DNA of 64,000 bases from positions 107,770-171,769 of the forward strand of contig CAYFIR010000002.1 in assembly GCA_964343195.1 (NCBI GenBank). The letters are read 5' to 3'. The notes below the pieces were generated by a model. The model worked only from the letters and a program-made list of their open reading frames with translations. It was not told where the DNA came from and did no database searches. This DNA is from CAYVAP01 sp964343195 (GTDB taxonomy: Bacteria > Bacteroidota > Bacteroidia > J057). This document shows positions 1 to 9,587 of this stretch, piece after piece. The first letter of the stretch is position 1. Every line of letters starts with the position of its first letter. Made by a program: the position numbers and the translations under genes.

Positions 1-399
1 AAACCACGGGAAATTATCGGCTAAATCCGTTTTATTATAGGGAGCAGGAATCAATACAAAGGCAAAAATGACCAAATAATAGATGGGAAAAATCCGCAAG
101 GTGCGACGCAGATAAAAAATCTTTAAAACCCGACCTCGACTAACTGCCCCTTGCTGAATTTTTTGCTTTTCTACCAAGAGGATTTGGCTGATCAGAAAGC
201 CACTTAATACAAAAAACATATCTACGCCAATCGCACCGTTGGGTAGAAAATTAATCCACTCGACCTCTCGCAACCAATGATGCACCATGACCAGCAAAAC
301 CGCAATGGCACGCAAGCCATCCAATTGTGGCATGTATTTCAAGACAGGGGTATGTGTTTTTCCCTGATTAGATGCCTGGGAATGAATGGGAGAGGTCAT
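1..399 (-). CDS. Acyltransferase family 3 membrane protein, N-terminal part (runs off the window)
   Basis: The first 133 codons of a membrane acyltransferase (OafA/YrhL, acyltransferase_3 family) are visible; the rest lies left of base 1. After a short polar tail comes the family motif LDGLRAIAVLLVMVHH, with the catalytic-type histidine pair near residues 41-42, then GVDMFFVLSGFLIS in the second membrane helix and a positively charged stretch (YLRRTLRIFPIYYL). These proteins transfer acetyl or other acyl groups to sugars during surface-glycan synthesis. The ATG overlaps the stop of the upstream glycosyltransferase by four bases (ATGA), so the two are probably translationally coupled. Family assignment is firm; the acyl group and acceptor are unknown. 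Confidence 0.9.
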   Translation of the reverse strand, partial: MTSPIHSQASNQGKTHTPVLKYMPQLDGLRAIAVLLVMVHHWLREVEWINFLPNGAIGVDMFFVLSGFLISQILLVEKQKIQQGAVSRGRVLKIFYLRRTLRIFPIYYLVIFAFVLIPAPYNKTDLADNFPWF

Positions 400-1442
400 T
401 GTTGTGGGCTTAATGGTGAATGCGTGTTTGGTTTCAAAGTTTGTTGAACCACCTGAAAGCGCCGCTGATATGTATTGTACCCAAAGGCCCACAGCTGATA
501 GCATCGCGCCCAGTCCTTGATCATATTCATTTGAGTCTGATCAGCAGGGGTATCTGCCCGCCAGGGACGCAGCCATCGGGGTCCAAAACGTAGCAGTTGT
601 CGGGTACGGCTCAGCAGATGTCGCCACCATGCGAGTCGGCTTATCTCCGGTCCAGGGAAAAAATGCTGCTTCCCAAGAGCCTGATAATAGGGAACGAGGC
701 CTACCTGCGAAACGCTATGCCCCCATAGCAGCCGCAGATAGTAATTCCAGGTCAGGCGGCTGGCACTCATCACATGGGTGAGTTGCAGTTCTGGTTCGTA
801 CCACAATCTCCAGCCCAGCAAACGCAGGGCGAAGCAGAGTTCTCCATCGCCTCCAGAGCTAAGCTGGCTACCCTGCCGATCGCTCAAAAGCGAGGTGAAT
901 CCGCTTTCGTAGAGCTTGCGCAAGGCTGATATCCGCAATCCCAGACCTGCACCCCACAGGTATCCACGTTCATCTGGCACATAACCTGCCGATTCCCCCT
1001 GCTGTCCAATTGCATAGTAGCCCTGAAAAGGCCCAAACCAGGATGGTGGTTCGGCTCCCGGTTCAAACCCGGGTTCAGCATCTCCACCTACAAGGGCAAC
1101 ATCGGGATGGGCATCAAACACCTCCTGGACCTTCTGCACATAATCAGGAGATAACCAGTTATCATCATCACAAAAAATAGCATAGTCGTACTGGGCCATA
1201 TCAAGCCCCCGACGGCGGGCATAGCTCAGTCCTGACTGCTCCTCCTGTACCATCTGTAGATTAGCGGGGCTTCCCAGGTTTGTCCAGGTTTGTTGCCCGA
1301 TCTCTACCGTATTGTCCGTGCAGTTATTATCCACGATGATCACCTCCCAGGGTACTTCGACCACCTGACGAGCCAGGTGTGCCAATGTATCTGGTAACCT
1401 TCCAGCACTATTGTAGCAGCAGATTATGAGAGAGACAGACAT
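396..1442 (-). CDS. Family 2 glycosyltransferase
   Basis: A 348-residue GT-A fold glycosyltransferase. The N-terminus SVSLIICCYNSAGRLPDTL and the stretch VIIVDNNCTDNT form the nucleotide-sugar binding half, and CDDDNWLSPDY (around residue 90) carries the DxD-like metal motif. The C-terminal half is rich in Trp and Arg and has no clear membrane span. It probably adds one sugar of the surface glycan at the cytoplasmic face. It lies 30 bases downstream of the large T9SS protein gene and overlaps the acyltransferase start by four bases, within one minus-strand operon. Sugar specificity cannot be read from sequence. Confidence 0.9.
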   Translation of the reverse strand: MSVSLIICCYNSAGRLPDTLAHLARQVVEVPWEVIIVDNNCTDNTVEIGQQTWTNLGSPANLQMVQEEQSGLSYARRRGLDMAQYDYAIFCDDDNWLSPDYVQKVQEVFDAHPDVALVGGDAEPGFEPGAEPPSWFGPFQGYYAIGQQGESAGYVPDERGYLWGAGLGLRISALRKLYESGFTSLLSDRQGSQLSSGGDGELCFALRLLGWRLWYEPELQLTHVMSASRLTWNYYLRLLWGHSVSQVGLVPYYQALGKQHFFPGPEISRLAWWRHLLSRTRQLLRFGPRWLRPWRADTPADQTQMNMIKDWARCYQLWAFGYNTYQRRFQVVQQTLKPNTHSPLSPQQ

Positions 1443-1472
1443 AGAGAGCCTTAAAGAAGGAATTGAACAAAA

Positions 1473-4400
1473 TCAATTGATTCGAAGCGGAACTGATAGC
1501 GAGCGGTTACCATCACTGAAGACCCACCAATAAAGGCCAGAGGCTACTCCCAATTCTTCAAGTGAGATCGTCTGAACACTTCCTCCAGGCCAATGGTAGC
1601 GCCGCAGTGTGCGCCCGGTCCCATCAACCAATGATCCCGACCACTCATTATTGGGACCTTGTACAATAGGCAATTGGACCTTCAACAGGTCATCTGCAGG
1701 ATTGGGAAACAGTTTGGGACCATCACTCGCATCTGACACAGCCAGATTGGTGGACATTCTTAGCAGTACAAAGCACCTCTCAATAGTATCAGAGCCACAA
1801 TTGTTTTGCTGATCCGTTGCGATCAGTCTTACGCAATAGCTGCCGGTATCAGGGTAAACATGTACTGGATTGACCTGCGTACTGCTGGCTCCGTCGCCAA
1901 AGTGCCACAAATAGCCCGCAAAGGGCGACTGGTTTACAAATGACACTGTCAAACCCGGACTAAATACCGTATCTGGAATGAAAAAATCCGCCTGGGGTTT
2001 GGAGGTGATGAGCACTCCTACAGTATCCCTGGATGCACAGTCATTTTCGTTGGTAACTGTCAGGGAATAAAGCCCACTGGAAAAGACTGCTATATCTGGA
2101 AGGGTATCCCCCGTGCTCCATAAATAGGTAACACTATCTACCGAAACTGATAAAAGGACACTGTCACAGCCTCGCACATCAGGCCCCAGTTCCAACTCAG
2201 GAAACTCATCAAAACCCGTAACAGTAATAGTGTCGGTAAGGGTACAACCTCTGGGCTCCTGAACAATCACGCTGTAGGTACCCATCCCAAGCGAACTGAT
2301 ATCCAGCGTGGTGGTACTGTCTCCTGTGCTCCAGACCTGAATCGCATCAGGACCATAGTTAGTAGTCAAAACCTGTCCGCATAGGATTCCATCCCTGGGC
2401 AGACCAGCATCGGTAGGAATTTCTACAAAAACAGAATCTTCTACAGTACATCCCTCGCTATCAAAGACAACAACCCGATACCAACCGGTTTGAGTAGCCA
2501 AAGTGGTCGGAGTAGCATCACCGGTACTCCACAAGAATTGTGTACCCGATATAGATGCATCCAATAGGGTGTCAACACAGGAATATATCGAATCCCCCAG
2601 TTCCAGCGGTAACTTTACATCCACCACAACAGGGATTCGAGGGCTGACGCAACGGCCTAAGCCGATTTCCCAATTGTAGAAATAGTTGTAGTGATCGGCA
2701 AGTGGGACCCCTTCCGTAAACACCAGGTATCCGGCATCAATGGGATATTGCACGGGAAAGTCCACATAAAGATTCCCACCATTACGATTGTCAAAGCGTA
2801 GGATCAAATCATTGCTCTTGGGCACTGAGAAATCAAGAATTACGCGGTTTGCTCCTGCCATATCCAGGGTTACCGACTTAGAGTAAATCACCAAACCAGA
2901 GCTATCAATCAGGCGAACATCACCTGAGACTGGTGGATTGCTGGCATAAATTGTCACCGCATGCAACATGAAAGGTACACGTGCATCAAAGCGATTGCCC
3001 CGGTTGCTGGTGGTTGCGAAATAGTCGCCAGAAGCGCTATTGCCCGGTAAAATCAACCCCGCAGTATCTGTTGATGCGCTGACAGGAACACTGGTTTGGG
3101 CTTCTGCATACAAAGTATCCGTCCGCATAAGTAGTCGCCATGCAGTATCCCCGACGGCGAGAGCTTGTCGGCTAGTCTGGTCAGGGAACCAGACTATATT
3201 TGCAGAATCCGTTTTTTCCACGGCAAATCCTCCTTCTCCGACCCCACATATCGTAGCTCCGATTGCTGTAGGGGTCAATGGCTCCTCGAGAAATGTTATT
3301 GCTACGGTATCCCGTTCAACACAATTTCCTATAGACACTGCAACAGATATCGTATCAGATCCTGTCAATGTAACGAAAGGGTCAACACTGCCTGTGCTCC
3401 ATTGGTAGCTTGCTCCAAGGTTACTTACGTCAAGAGTGTAGGAGGCACCACAGATAGCTGTATCCGGGCCGAACTTCACAGTGGGGTTGTCAGCCACTGT
3501 GATAGTAGCGGGAACACGAGAACTGGCACAATAGCCCGTGCCGATGCGCCATTTATAAAAAAAGTTATAATGCGTCGCAAAAGGAGTACCCGCCAGGAAC
3601 TTTATCGGTCCATCCTCAAATGGATAGCTGACAGGAAAATCAACATATAAGTTTCCCCCAGTCGGATTTTCCAGCAGTATCTCATAGCCTTGCCCAGGAG
3701 AGATAAAGATCCCGATAGGCACCTGGTTCTCTCCGATATCATCAAGCGTCAATGGAGCTGAAAACAATACTGCTCCCGTGCTATTTCGGATCACCAGATT
3801 TGCAGTAACAGGAAGGTTGTTTATATAGATGCTGACTCCATTGAGGAAGAAACCCTTTGTCGCATCAAAACTTATGCCTCTGGTGTTGGTAACGGGGTAA
3901 TAGCCTGACTGTCCCCCCCCCAACGGAGCAGCATAACCGGCCGTAGTCGTAGTGATGGTTGAGATTTCTTGAGCCTCTGCAAATAGCTGGGTTGTGGAAT
4001 CGATAGAATAGATAACAGGCGAACCGATAAATGCCAGGCTATCTCCTGTAGCAGAAAAATACCAGGCTATCTGGTCGGCAGAAGTTTGACCCGAAAGTAC
4101 AACTTCCTGTGGGCCACACACCGTGGTATCCATTACGATAGGGGGATCAATAGCAGGAACAATATCAACTACAATACTGTCCCACACCTCACAGGATCCC
4201 TGTGAAACCCTAACCGAAACTGTACCGGATTGATTTACCTGTAATGTGGAGCCAGTGCTACCATCGCTCCATAAATAGCTAGCCCCTGGAAAGCTCGCAT
4301 CAAGAATCAATTGAGCCCCACATACCAGTGTATCAGCCCCTAGGTTCACCTGTGGGGACGGAACTACATCAAGGAAAAAAGAATCACGACCACTGCTACA

Positions 4401-5357
4401 AGAGGCATATCCAACCTGCCAATTGTAGAAAAAATTGTAATGATTATTGATGGGGACTCCCCGCTTGAAGTTCACCAGCCCTTCATTCAGCGGAAAGTTA
4501 ATGGGAAAGTCAACAAATATGGGTAATGCTGGCGGATTTCGAAGCATAAGCTGATGGTCATTCCCAGAGGGAATAAAGAAATCAAGGTTTACCCTGTTTT
4601 GTCCAACCTGCTGAAGCGTGACTGTCACACTGTCCAGCACCTGACCATTAACATCCTCCAAAGAAATATGCCCAGTATATGGCACCTGTTGTACATAAAT
4701 ATCCACACTGACAAGGTAAAAATCATCTATGGCGTCGAAAACCAACCCCCGATCATTGCTCACCGGAAAGTAATTGCCACTACTACTGTTCCCTACAGTA
4801 TTGAAACTAAGAGAGTCTGTGGGCAGAGGTACAAGTAACGTGTTAACCCCCTCCACAAAGTAGGTGCTTGAAGCCGTCGGCATTAGGGTTAATGCCGAAT
4901 CCTGGCTAATTACCTGAAGGTTCGTGCTGTCGTACCAATAGATTGATTGGGCACTGATACCAGCACCAATTGAAAAGGGAAGGTCAGAACATACCATTGT
5001 ATCAGGCAACGTTGGAAGAAGAGGGACGGGTACTATGTAAACTTCGATGGTATCCCTACCAATTTGTCCGCCTTGCTCAACCATTACAGTAATGGTATCA
5101 GATTGGCTGATCATCACAGTTTGGGTAGTATCTCCTGTACTCCACTGATAGCTAGCACCGGGAAACCCCGCGTCTAGCAGGTAAGGCCCACAATTTACAA
5201 TATCTGGTCCCAGGGAAACATTGATCTGTGCCCAGCTAATCTGTATCCCTAGCAACAGTGATAAGAGTAACCCAATCCGTCCAAAGCACCCCCCCTGTAT
5301 ATTGAGAATTGCCTTCACAGTATTAGCCATGTAAATCCATCTATTCTTATTTTTCAT
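1473..5357 (-). CDS. Giant T9SS-secreted repeat protein with PKD domain and type A sorting domain
   Basis: A 1294-residue exported protein. Residues 1-43 hold a signal peptide (hydrophobic LLLSLLLGIQISWA, then AQ). The body alternates Ig-like repeats of the pattern 'LGxDxxxC...LDAxxPGASYxWSxGxxxxT' with three copies of a module of about 150 residues (roughly 186-332, 473-621 and 765-914). Each module contains an RGxxFDA motif, VDFPxxxP and HYNFFYNWxIG. A PKD domain (YLWHFGDGASS) lies near residues 1130-1200, and the C-terminus (LFPNPADDLLKVQL) is a type A T9SS sorting domain. It is therefore expected on the cell surface or secreted. Its start overlaps the glycosyltransferase stop by four bases, placing it inside the glycan operon. 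No enzymatic domain was recognised; adhesion or a glycan-attached coat role is inference. Confidence 0.88.
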   Translation of the reverse strand: MKNKNRWIYMANTVKAILNIQGGCFGRIGLLLSLLLGIQISWAQINVSLGPDIVNCGPYLLDAGFPGASYQWSTGDTTQTVMISQSDTITVMVEQGGQIGRDTIEVYIVPVPLLPTLPDTMVCSDLPFSIGAGISAQSIYWYDSTNLQVISQDSALTLMPTASSTYFVEGVNTLLVPLPTDSLSFNTVGNSSSGNYFPVSNDRGLVFDAIDDFYLVSVDIYVQQVPYTGHISLEDVNGQVLDSVTVTLQQVGQNRVNLDFFIPSGNDHQLMLRNPPALPIFVDFPINFPLNEGLVNFKRGVPINNHYNFFYNWQVGYASCSSGRDSFFLDVVPSPQVNLGADTLVCGAQLILDASFPGASYLWSDGSTGSTLQVNQSGTVSVRVSQGSCEVWDSIVVDIVPAIDPPIVMDTTVCGPQEVVLSGQTSADQIAWYFSATGDSLAFIGSPVIYSIDSTTQLFAEAQEISTITTTTAGYAAPLGGGQSGYYPVTNTRGISFDATKGFFLNGVSIYINNLPVTANLVIRNSTGAVLFSAPLTLDDIGENQVPIGIFISPGQGYEILLENPTGGNLYVDFPVSYPFEDGPIKFLAGTPFATHYNFFYKWRIGTGYCASSRVPATITVADNPTVKFGPDTAICGASYTLDVSNLGASYQWSTGSVDPFVTLTGSDTISVAVSIGNCVERDTVAITFLEEPLTPTAIGATICGVGEGGFAVEKTDSANIVWFPDQTSRQALAVGDTAWRLLMRTDTLYAEAQTSVPVSASTDTAGLILPGNSASGDYFATTSNRGNRFDARVPFMLHAVTIYASNPPVSGDVRLIDSSGLVIYSKSVTLDMAGANRVILDFSVPKSNDLILRFDNRNGGNLYVDFPVQYPIDAGYLVFTEGVPLADHYNYFYNWEIGLGRCVSPRIPVVVDVKLPLELGDSIYSCVDTLLDASISGTQFLWSTGDATPTTLATQTGWYRVVVFDSEGCTVEDSVFVEIPTDAGLPRDGILCGQVLTTNYGPDAIQVWSTGDSTTTLDISSLGMGTYSVIVQEPRGCTLTDTITVTGFDEFPELELGPDVRGCDSVLLSVSVDSVTYLWSTGDTLPDIAVFSSGLYSLTVTNENDCASRDTVGVLITSKPQADFFIPDTVFSPGLTVSFVNQSPFAGYLWHFGDGASSTQVNPVHVYPDTGSYCVRLIATDQQNNCGSDTIERCFVLLRMSTNLAVSDASDGPKLFPNPADDLLKVQLPIVQGPNNEWSGSLVDGTGRTLRRYHWPGGSVQTISLEELGVASGLYWWVFSDGNRSLSVPLRIN

Positions 5358-6505
5358 ACTGAATCGAGTTCTGGTTCTTCAGTTATTTGCCGCAAAATCC
5401 GCTTCTCAGGCGCACTGTCATAGTGTTGTTGCATGTACTCATAACAAGCTCCTCCCATTTCCTCCCACTGTTCTTGCGCTTGCCAGGCCCGCTCTAAAGT
5501 TTCACTTATCATCTGTACAGTAGGCGCAGGTGCTACAAAACCTGTCTTTCCATCTATAATCCATTCAGCATTACCTGCGACGTCCGTTACTACTGCAGCA
5601 CGCCCACACCACATAGCTTCCATCAAAGAAAGAGGAGTTCCCTCTGCAATAGAAGGCAAAATCAACAGCTCCTGGTGCTTCCAAATCTCTTCTATAGAGC
5701 GATAGCCTTCCAATGAAACCCGACTACCCAACCCATAGTAATCGATCAATGCCTTCAGATATGCCTCATCCGGTCCCTTCCCGTACAACGATAGGTGCCA
5801 GGGGCGCTTTTGCCAATGGGGCTTTGCCAGGACTTCAAGCAGGAGATCTTGTCCCTTGTAGTTAGCCTCCAGCCTGGCGACGGTTGCCATACGCCGATAA
5901 GGGGCAGGCGGGGGATAGGGTAGAATGGTAAACTCAGAAAGATTTGCGGGGTTATTTACGACGATGGCCTGTGGAAGGTCCATAGCCAGTTGACGCATCG
6001 CTACCTGTCGATTACGGTCGCTAACAAAGAAAATACTATGAGCCTGTCCATAGACCTTTCGCATCTGTTGCCAGTGCTTCTGATACAGGACCCGGTGATC
6101 CTGGTTAAATTGTACCAGCAAGCTATAGGGGATTCTATTTTGAATCAGTGCCTCGCATAACTCAGGGTAGCGTCCTAAAACAAAGGCACTGGGCTCATTA
6201 ATCAATACATGATCAGGATTTTCAGCCCAGAAAGCAGCCCACTTGTTCGGCTTGGATTGTAATCCCAGGCGACGTAGAATTCGGGTTGCCAGGGACAGGG
6301 CTGGCTCCTTACGTGGAGCGCGCGCAAGCAACCTCGTCCCCTCTTCCTGTAGTTCTACTAGAGGTTTAGGCAAATCGGAGTGAGCGACATGTGAGATACA
6401 GACAGCATGTCTTGAAGACAATGCATATTGAGCCACCCGATGCCACAACACCTCACTCCCTCCCCATGGCCAATCTTCTAATAGGCTGATGATACCCAGT
6501 TTCAT
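5354..6505 (-). CDS. GT-B fold glycosyltransferase, family 4-like
   Basis: A 383-residue retaining glycosyltransferase of the GT1/GT4 group. The N-terminal half begins MKLGIISLLEDWPWGGSEVLW, typical of acceptor-binding domains. The C-terminal half has RMATVARLEANYKGQDLLLE, YGKGPDEAYL and the E-x7-E donor motif region EGTPLSLMEAMWCGRAAVV followed by DVAGNAEWI. It overlaps the methyltransferase gene upstream and the T9SS protein gene downstream by four bases each, so all three are likely co-translated. It should add a hexose-type residue to the growing glycan in the cytoplasm; donor and acceptor are unknown. Confidence 0.92.
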   Translation of the reverse strand: MKLGIISLLEDWPWGGSEVLWHRVAQYALSSRHAVCISHVAHSDLPKPLVELQEEGTRLLARAPRKEPALSLATRILRRLGLQSKPNKWAAFWAENPDHVLINEPSAFVLGRYPELCEALIQNRIPYSLLVQFNQDHRVLYQKHWQQMRKVYGQAHSIFFVSDRNRQVAMRQLAMDLPQAIVVNNPANLSEFTILPYPPPAPYRRMATVARLEANYKGQDLLLEVLAKPHWQKRPWHLSLYGKGPDEAYLKALIDYYGLGSRVSLEGYRSIEEIWKHQELLILPSIAEGTPLSLMEAMWCGRAAVVTDVAGNAEWIIDGKTGFVAPAPTVQMISETLERAWQAQEQWEEMGGACYEYMQQHYDSAPEKRILRQITEEPELDSV

Positions 6506-7470
6506 GCCCGATTCTTTTGGTACAAGATGAATATGGTATCTCCCGGAATTCGCTTCCGATTTTTTTCAAAGTATCGCTCCAGGCGCGGTCTCAGCCAGGG
6601 GGCTAATAGCTTTTCTGGAATCCGCCAGCGTTGGGCCAGTTGCTGCAGGCGAATGTCGGCGCTTACCTTAACGCGACCTCCCCTGTACAAAGGCTCATAG
6701 GCCACATCTACTACCTGTAAGGGAAATATGGTGGCCAGCGACCGCAAAGAGGCTTCATTCCATAACCCCATATGATGGGGAGGGCTGTTCATGATCGATA
6801 GGGTGATGTGCTCCTTCAATCGGAGGTTTATCCCCGGAAAACGTGAGAAAACAATCGAGTCGTTGTTGGGCACCGCGATGGCCAGATAGCCTCCCGGTTT
6901 AACCAGCGCTACCATGTCCGCCAAAAAGATTCGTACCGCTGCAATATGCTCCAGCACCTGAAATCCGCATACCAGATCATACTGCTCCGCGTGGGCTTGA
7001 GCGTGGGTGGCCAACGACTCACTCCGCAAGTCGATGTCTCCTGCTGCCTGGGCCTGAGCCACGGCGTCTTCGTTGATCTCCAACCCCACACAAGTGTAGC
7101 CCTGCTGCGTCAGCCGTCGGACGAAGGTGCCGCTGCCAGAGCCTACCTCTAATACCTTATCACCAGGTTTGAGACATGCCTCAGCCTCGCTATATTCCCA
7201 CTTATCCGCTCTGTAATACCACTCATGTTGTTGTAGAGCTTCGTAGAAGGCGCCATCTCCGGCGAGGTGGAAAGGGTGGAAAAAGCGATATCCAGTTTGC
7301 AGGCACTGATAGACGACAACTTCCGACTGATTAGCAAAAAAGCGTATGACTTCAACTTTCAGCTGCTCTTGGTAGGCATCTACCAGTTGTGAGCTAACTA
7401 GATGACTAACTAAAGAGACTTCTCCATTAGGCACCAAAGGATTGTCTATAGCATCAATCGTCTGAATCAT
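6502..7470 (-). CDS. Class I SAM-dependent methyltransferase
   Basis: A 322-residue protein with a Rossmann-type methyltransferase core. Motif I is VLEVGSGSGTFVRRL (near residue 110), the acidic ribose-binding residue sits in CVGLEINEDAV, and LVCGFQVLEHI plus VKPGGYLAIAVPNND give motifs IV-VI. About 90 residues precede the core, including an aromatic-rich segment seen in methyltransferases of glycan clusters. It probably methylates a sugar or a terminal residue of the polysaccharide, which in ABC-dependent systems can act as a chain-end cap (family knowledge; not shown here). It overlaps the sulfotransferase gene by 17 bases. Confidence 0.9.
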   Translation of the reverse strand: MIQTIDAIDNPLVPNGEVSLVSHLVSSQLVDAYQEQLKVEVIRFFANQSEVVVYQCLQTGYRFFHPFHLAGDGAFYEALQQHEWYYRADKWEYSEAEACLKPGDKVLEVGSGSGTFVRRLTQQGYTCVGLEINEDAVAQAQAAGDIDLRSESLATHAQAHAEQYDLVCGFQVLEHIAAVRIFLADMVALVKPGGYLAIAVPNNDSIVFSRFPGINLRLKEHITLSIMNSPPHHMGLWNEASLRSLATIFPLQVVDVAYEPLYRGGRVKVSADIRLQQLAQRWRIPEKLLAPWLRPRLERYFEKNRKRIPGDTIFILYQKNRA

Positions 7471-8302
7471 GGGTTATATCTTGAGGGTGTAAGCCAATGG
7501 AAGAAAAATCGTAGCCTGGATAATAAGTTGCAAAGTGTGCTATTCGGTCAAGTTGTGGCTTTGATAAGAGTTGTTTCCCTCGACCAGAAATACCACGATT
7601 CAGCCGCACCGATTTAGGGTCTTTCTCCACCAGGCTGGGTAAAACATTAGTAGCAGGCTCATAGGGCAACCAGTTCTGGAGATTCTCGAAAGTTTTATTT
7701 TGCTGCAGGGTCAATTCTTCGTAGCGTATCCACTTGATTGGCAGACCTCCTATCCGAGTAGCGTCCGTCCAGGATACAAAAAAAGAGATTAGCCACGGCA
7801 CCAAGAAGTCGATGATCAGGTCGTACTGCTTCGATGTGGATAATTGAGCCAACTGCACCTCATTTAAATGAGCCATTGGCCACTTTAGGGTTTCCTTATG
7901 TATATGATCGTGAAAGCTGACTACAATATCTGCTATATTCCGCGTTGTGACTATTACTGGCATGTCATACTTTCTGGCCAGTTCCAAATTGGCATCTGCA
8001 CCTCGCGTGTGCATGTGCACGACCATCCCCTTGCCATAGTTATCTATGAGCTTTGGCTCGTAAAGGTCATGTTCTATTTGACTAAAAGCACTTACCAGTG
8101 TCTTATATCCAAACCCTAAAATGCTAGCCAAAGTCCGAGACAAGAAGGTTGAGCCGCTTTTAGGCATACAGGCTACTAGTACAAACTTTGAGTCTTCACG
8201 CTTATTAATCCGCTTCTGATACTCAACCCCCATCAGTTCTTCTATTTTATGCGGCTGGCTATTTCTGACGAGTAGCCGACTCCATATGCTCCCCTTTCGC
8301 AT
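7454..8302 (-). CDS. Sulfotransferase (PAPS-dependent)
   Basis: A 282-residue sulfotransferase-domain protein. The 5'-phosphosulfate-binding loop is clear at FVLVACMPKSGSTFLSRTL (near residue 40), and the 3'-phosphate-binding region is VIVTTRNIADIVVSFHDH (around residue 115). The rest follows the family: WIRYEELTL, then a basic C-terminal part with VRLNRGISGRG. It transfers sulfate from PAPS to a hydroxyl or amino group, most likely on a sugar of the surface glycan made by this operon. It is one of two sulfotransferases here; the other is at 9588-10331. The substrate is inferred from context only. Confidence 0.9.
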   Translation of the reverse strand: MRKGSIWSRLLVRNSQPHKIEELMGVEYQKRINKREDSKFVLVACMPKSGSTFLSRTLASILGFGYKTLVSAFSQIEHDLYEPKLIDNYGKGMVVHMHTRGADANLELARKYDMPVIVTTRNIADIVVSFHDHIHKETLKWPMAHLNEVQLAQLSTSKQYDLIIDFLVPWLISFFVSWTDATRIGGLPIKWIRYEELTLQQNKTFENLQNWLPYEPATNVLPSLVEKDPKSVRLNRGISGRGKQLLSKPQLDRIAHFATYYPGYDFSSIGLHPQDITHDSDD

Positions 8303-8313
8303 GCTTGATGAGT

Positions 8314-9585
8314 TTAAATATGAGTGCTCTCTAAGACAGAAGTCCAGATCTGTGATACATAAATTCCCTGGCGCCTACGAGCATTGGGGTATCCAGAGTT
8401 AAAATAATCTCCTTCCGTTACATTGAAATCGAAGGCATCGTAAACCAAATCGGCTAACTCATAATTTACTTCTAGCGCAGCAATTACTTGGAATTTCCCA
8501 TACATAAAGGGAACCTTATCAAAAATGCACTGAACTTTCCCCTTAGGAGGCAAATCTTTTAATTGAGCATTGGACATCTTGTTATTTAGGGCGGTTACAA
8601 ACTGGCCATGCATGTTCAAAACTGCGATTCCGACTTGAAGGTCTTGAATATGCTCTAGACTGGAATCAGTTGCTTCATAGCTTATCTCTAGCGTGGCAGG
8701 ACTTCCGCTAATCAATTGTGAAGGAGTCTTACCTGTATGAGGATCTAGCATGCGGATATCGGTAATGATTACTTTTCCATTACCACTTCGGTCTTTTCTG
8801 GATTTGATACTTTCGCGATGCTGCTTAGAACTAGCATCCATATATTCCCCCATCACTTCATCGACCTCGCCATCGGTACGTATCTGTCCCTTCTGAAGAT
8901 ATATAGCTCTTGTGCAAAGCGACTTAACAGCCCCCATGTTATGGCTCACAAACAACACCGTCCGCCCCTGTCCAGCCACATCCCGCATCTTACCCAAACA
9001 CTTCTGCTGAAACTCCGCGTCCCCCACCGCCAGCACCTCATCGATTACCAGAATCTCCGGTTCCAGATGTGCAGCGACCGCAAAGGCCAGTCGCACGTAC
9101 ATCCCGCTGGAGTAGTGCTTAACGGGGGTATCCAGAAACTTCTCTACACCCGAGAAGTCCACAATCTCGTCAAACTTGCTCTTGATCTCGGTCCGGGTCA
9201 TGCCCAGAATCGATCCATTGAGGAAGATGTTCTCACGCCCGGTCAGTTCGGGATGAAAACCTGTCCCGACCTCCAGTAGAGAGGCAATGCGCCCGTTAAG
9301 GGTGATCTGCCCTGTCGTAGGCTCAGTGATGCGGGAAAGCACCTTGAGAAGGGTACTCTTTCCTGCGCCATTTTTGCCAATGATGCCAACAACCTCTCCC
9401 CGCTTGACTTCGAAATTGATGTCCTTCAGGGCCCAGAATTCTTTCTCTTCTCCATTGGAGTGGTCACTCCGCCTCAGTAGGCGCTCCAGACCATTTCCCA
9501 ATGTCTCACGAAGGGAACCGGAACCTATACTACCTAGCTTATATCTTTTGGAGATATCCTCCACACGTATAATAGTATCAGACAT
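8314..9585 (-). CDS. Polysaccharide ABC exporter, ATP-binding protein (Wzt-like)
   Basis: A 423-residue ATPase of the Wzt/TagH/RfbB export family. Residues 1-245 form the nucleotide-binding domain: Walker A GIIGKNGAGKSTLL, signature HYSSGMYVRLAFA, Walker B EILVIDEVLAVGDAEFQ and switch histidine in VLFVSHNMG. Residues from about 260 to the end form a beta-rich extension resembling the Wzt C-terminal carbohydrate-binding domain, which in characterised systems recognises the modified chain end before export. It pairs with the Wzm-like permease at 11461-12285, although two genes and a repeat-flanked element now separate them. Absence of an adjacent permease in direct contact is unusual. Confidence 0.93.
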   Translation of the reverse strand: MSDTIIRVEDISKRYKLGSIGSGSLRETLGNGLERLLRRSDHSNGEEKEFWALKDINFEVKRGEVVGIIGKNGAGKSTLLKVLSRITEPTTGQITLNGRIASLLEVGTGFHPELTGRENIFLNGSILGMTRTEIKSKFDEIVDFSGVEKFLDTPVKHYSSGMYVRLAFAVAAHLEPEILVIDEVLAVGDAEFQQKCLGKMRDVAGQGRTVLFVSHNMGAVKSLCTRAIYLQKGQIRTDGEVDEVMGEYMDASSKQHRESIKSRKDRSGNGKVIITDIRMLDPHTGKTPSQLISGSPATLEISYEATDSSLEHIQDLQVGIAVLNMHGQFVTALNNKMSNAQLKDLPPKGKVQCIFDKVPFMYGKFQVIAALEVNYELADLVYDAFDFNVTEGDYFNSGYPNARRRQGIYVSQIWTSVLESTHI

Positions 9586-9587
9586 AC

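Noticed and set aside
3040..3650. Overlapping antisense ORFs of 122 and 161 codons inside the T9SS protein gene
   Set aside because: They mirror the repeat structure of the opposite strand and lack any family pattern or start context.
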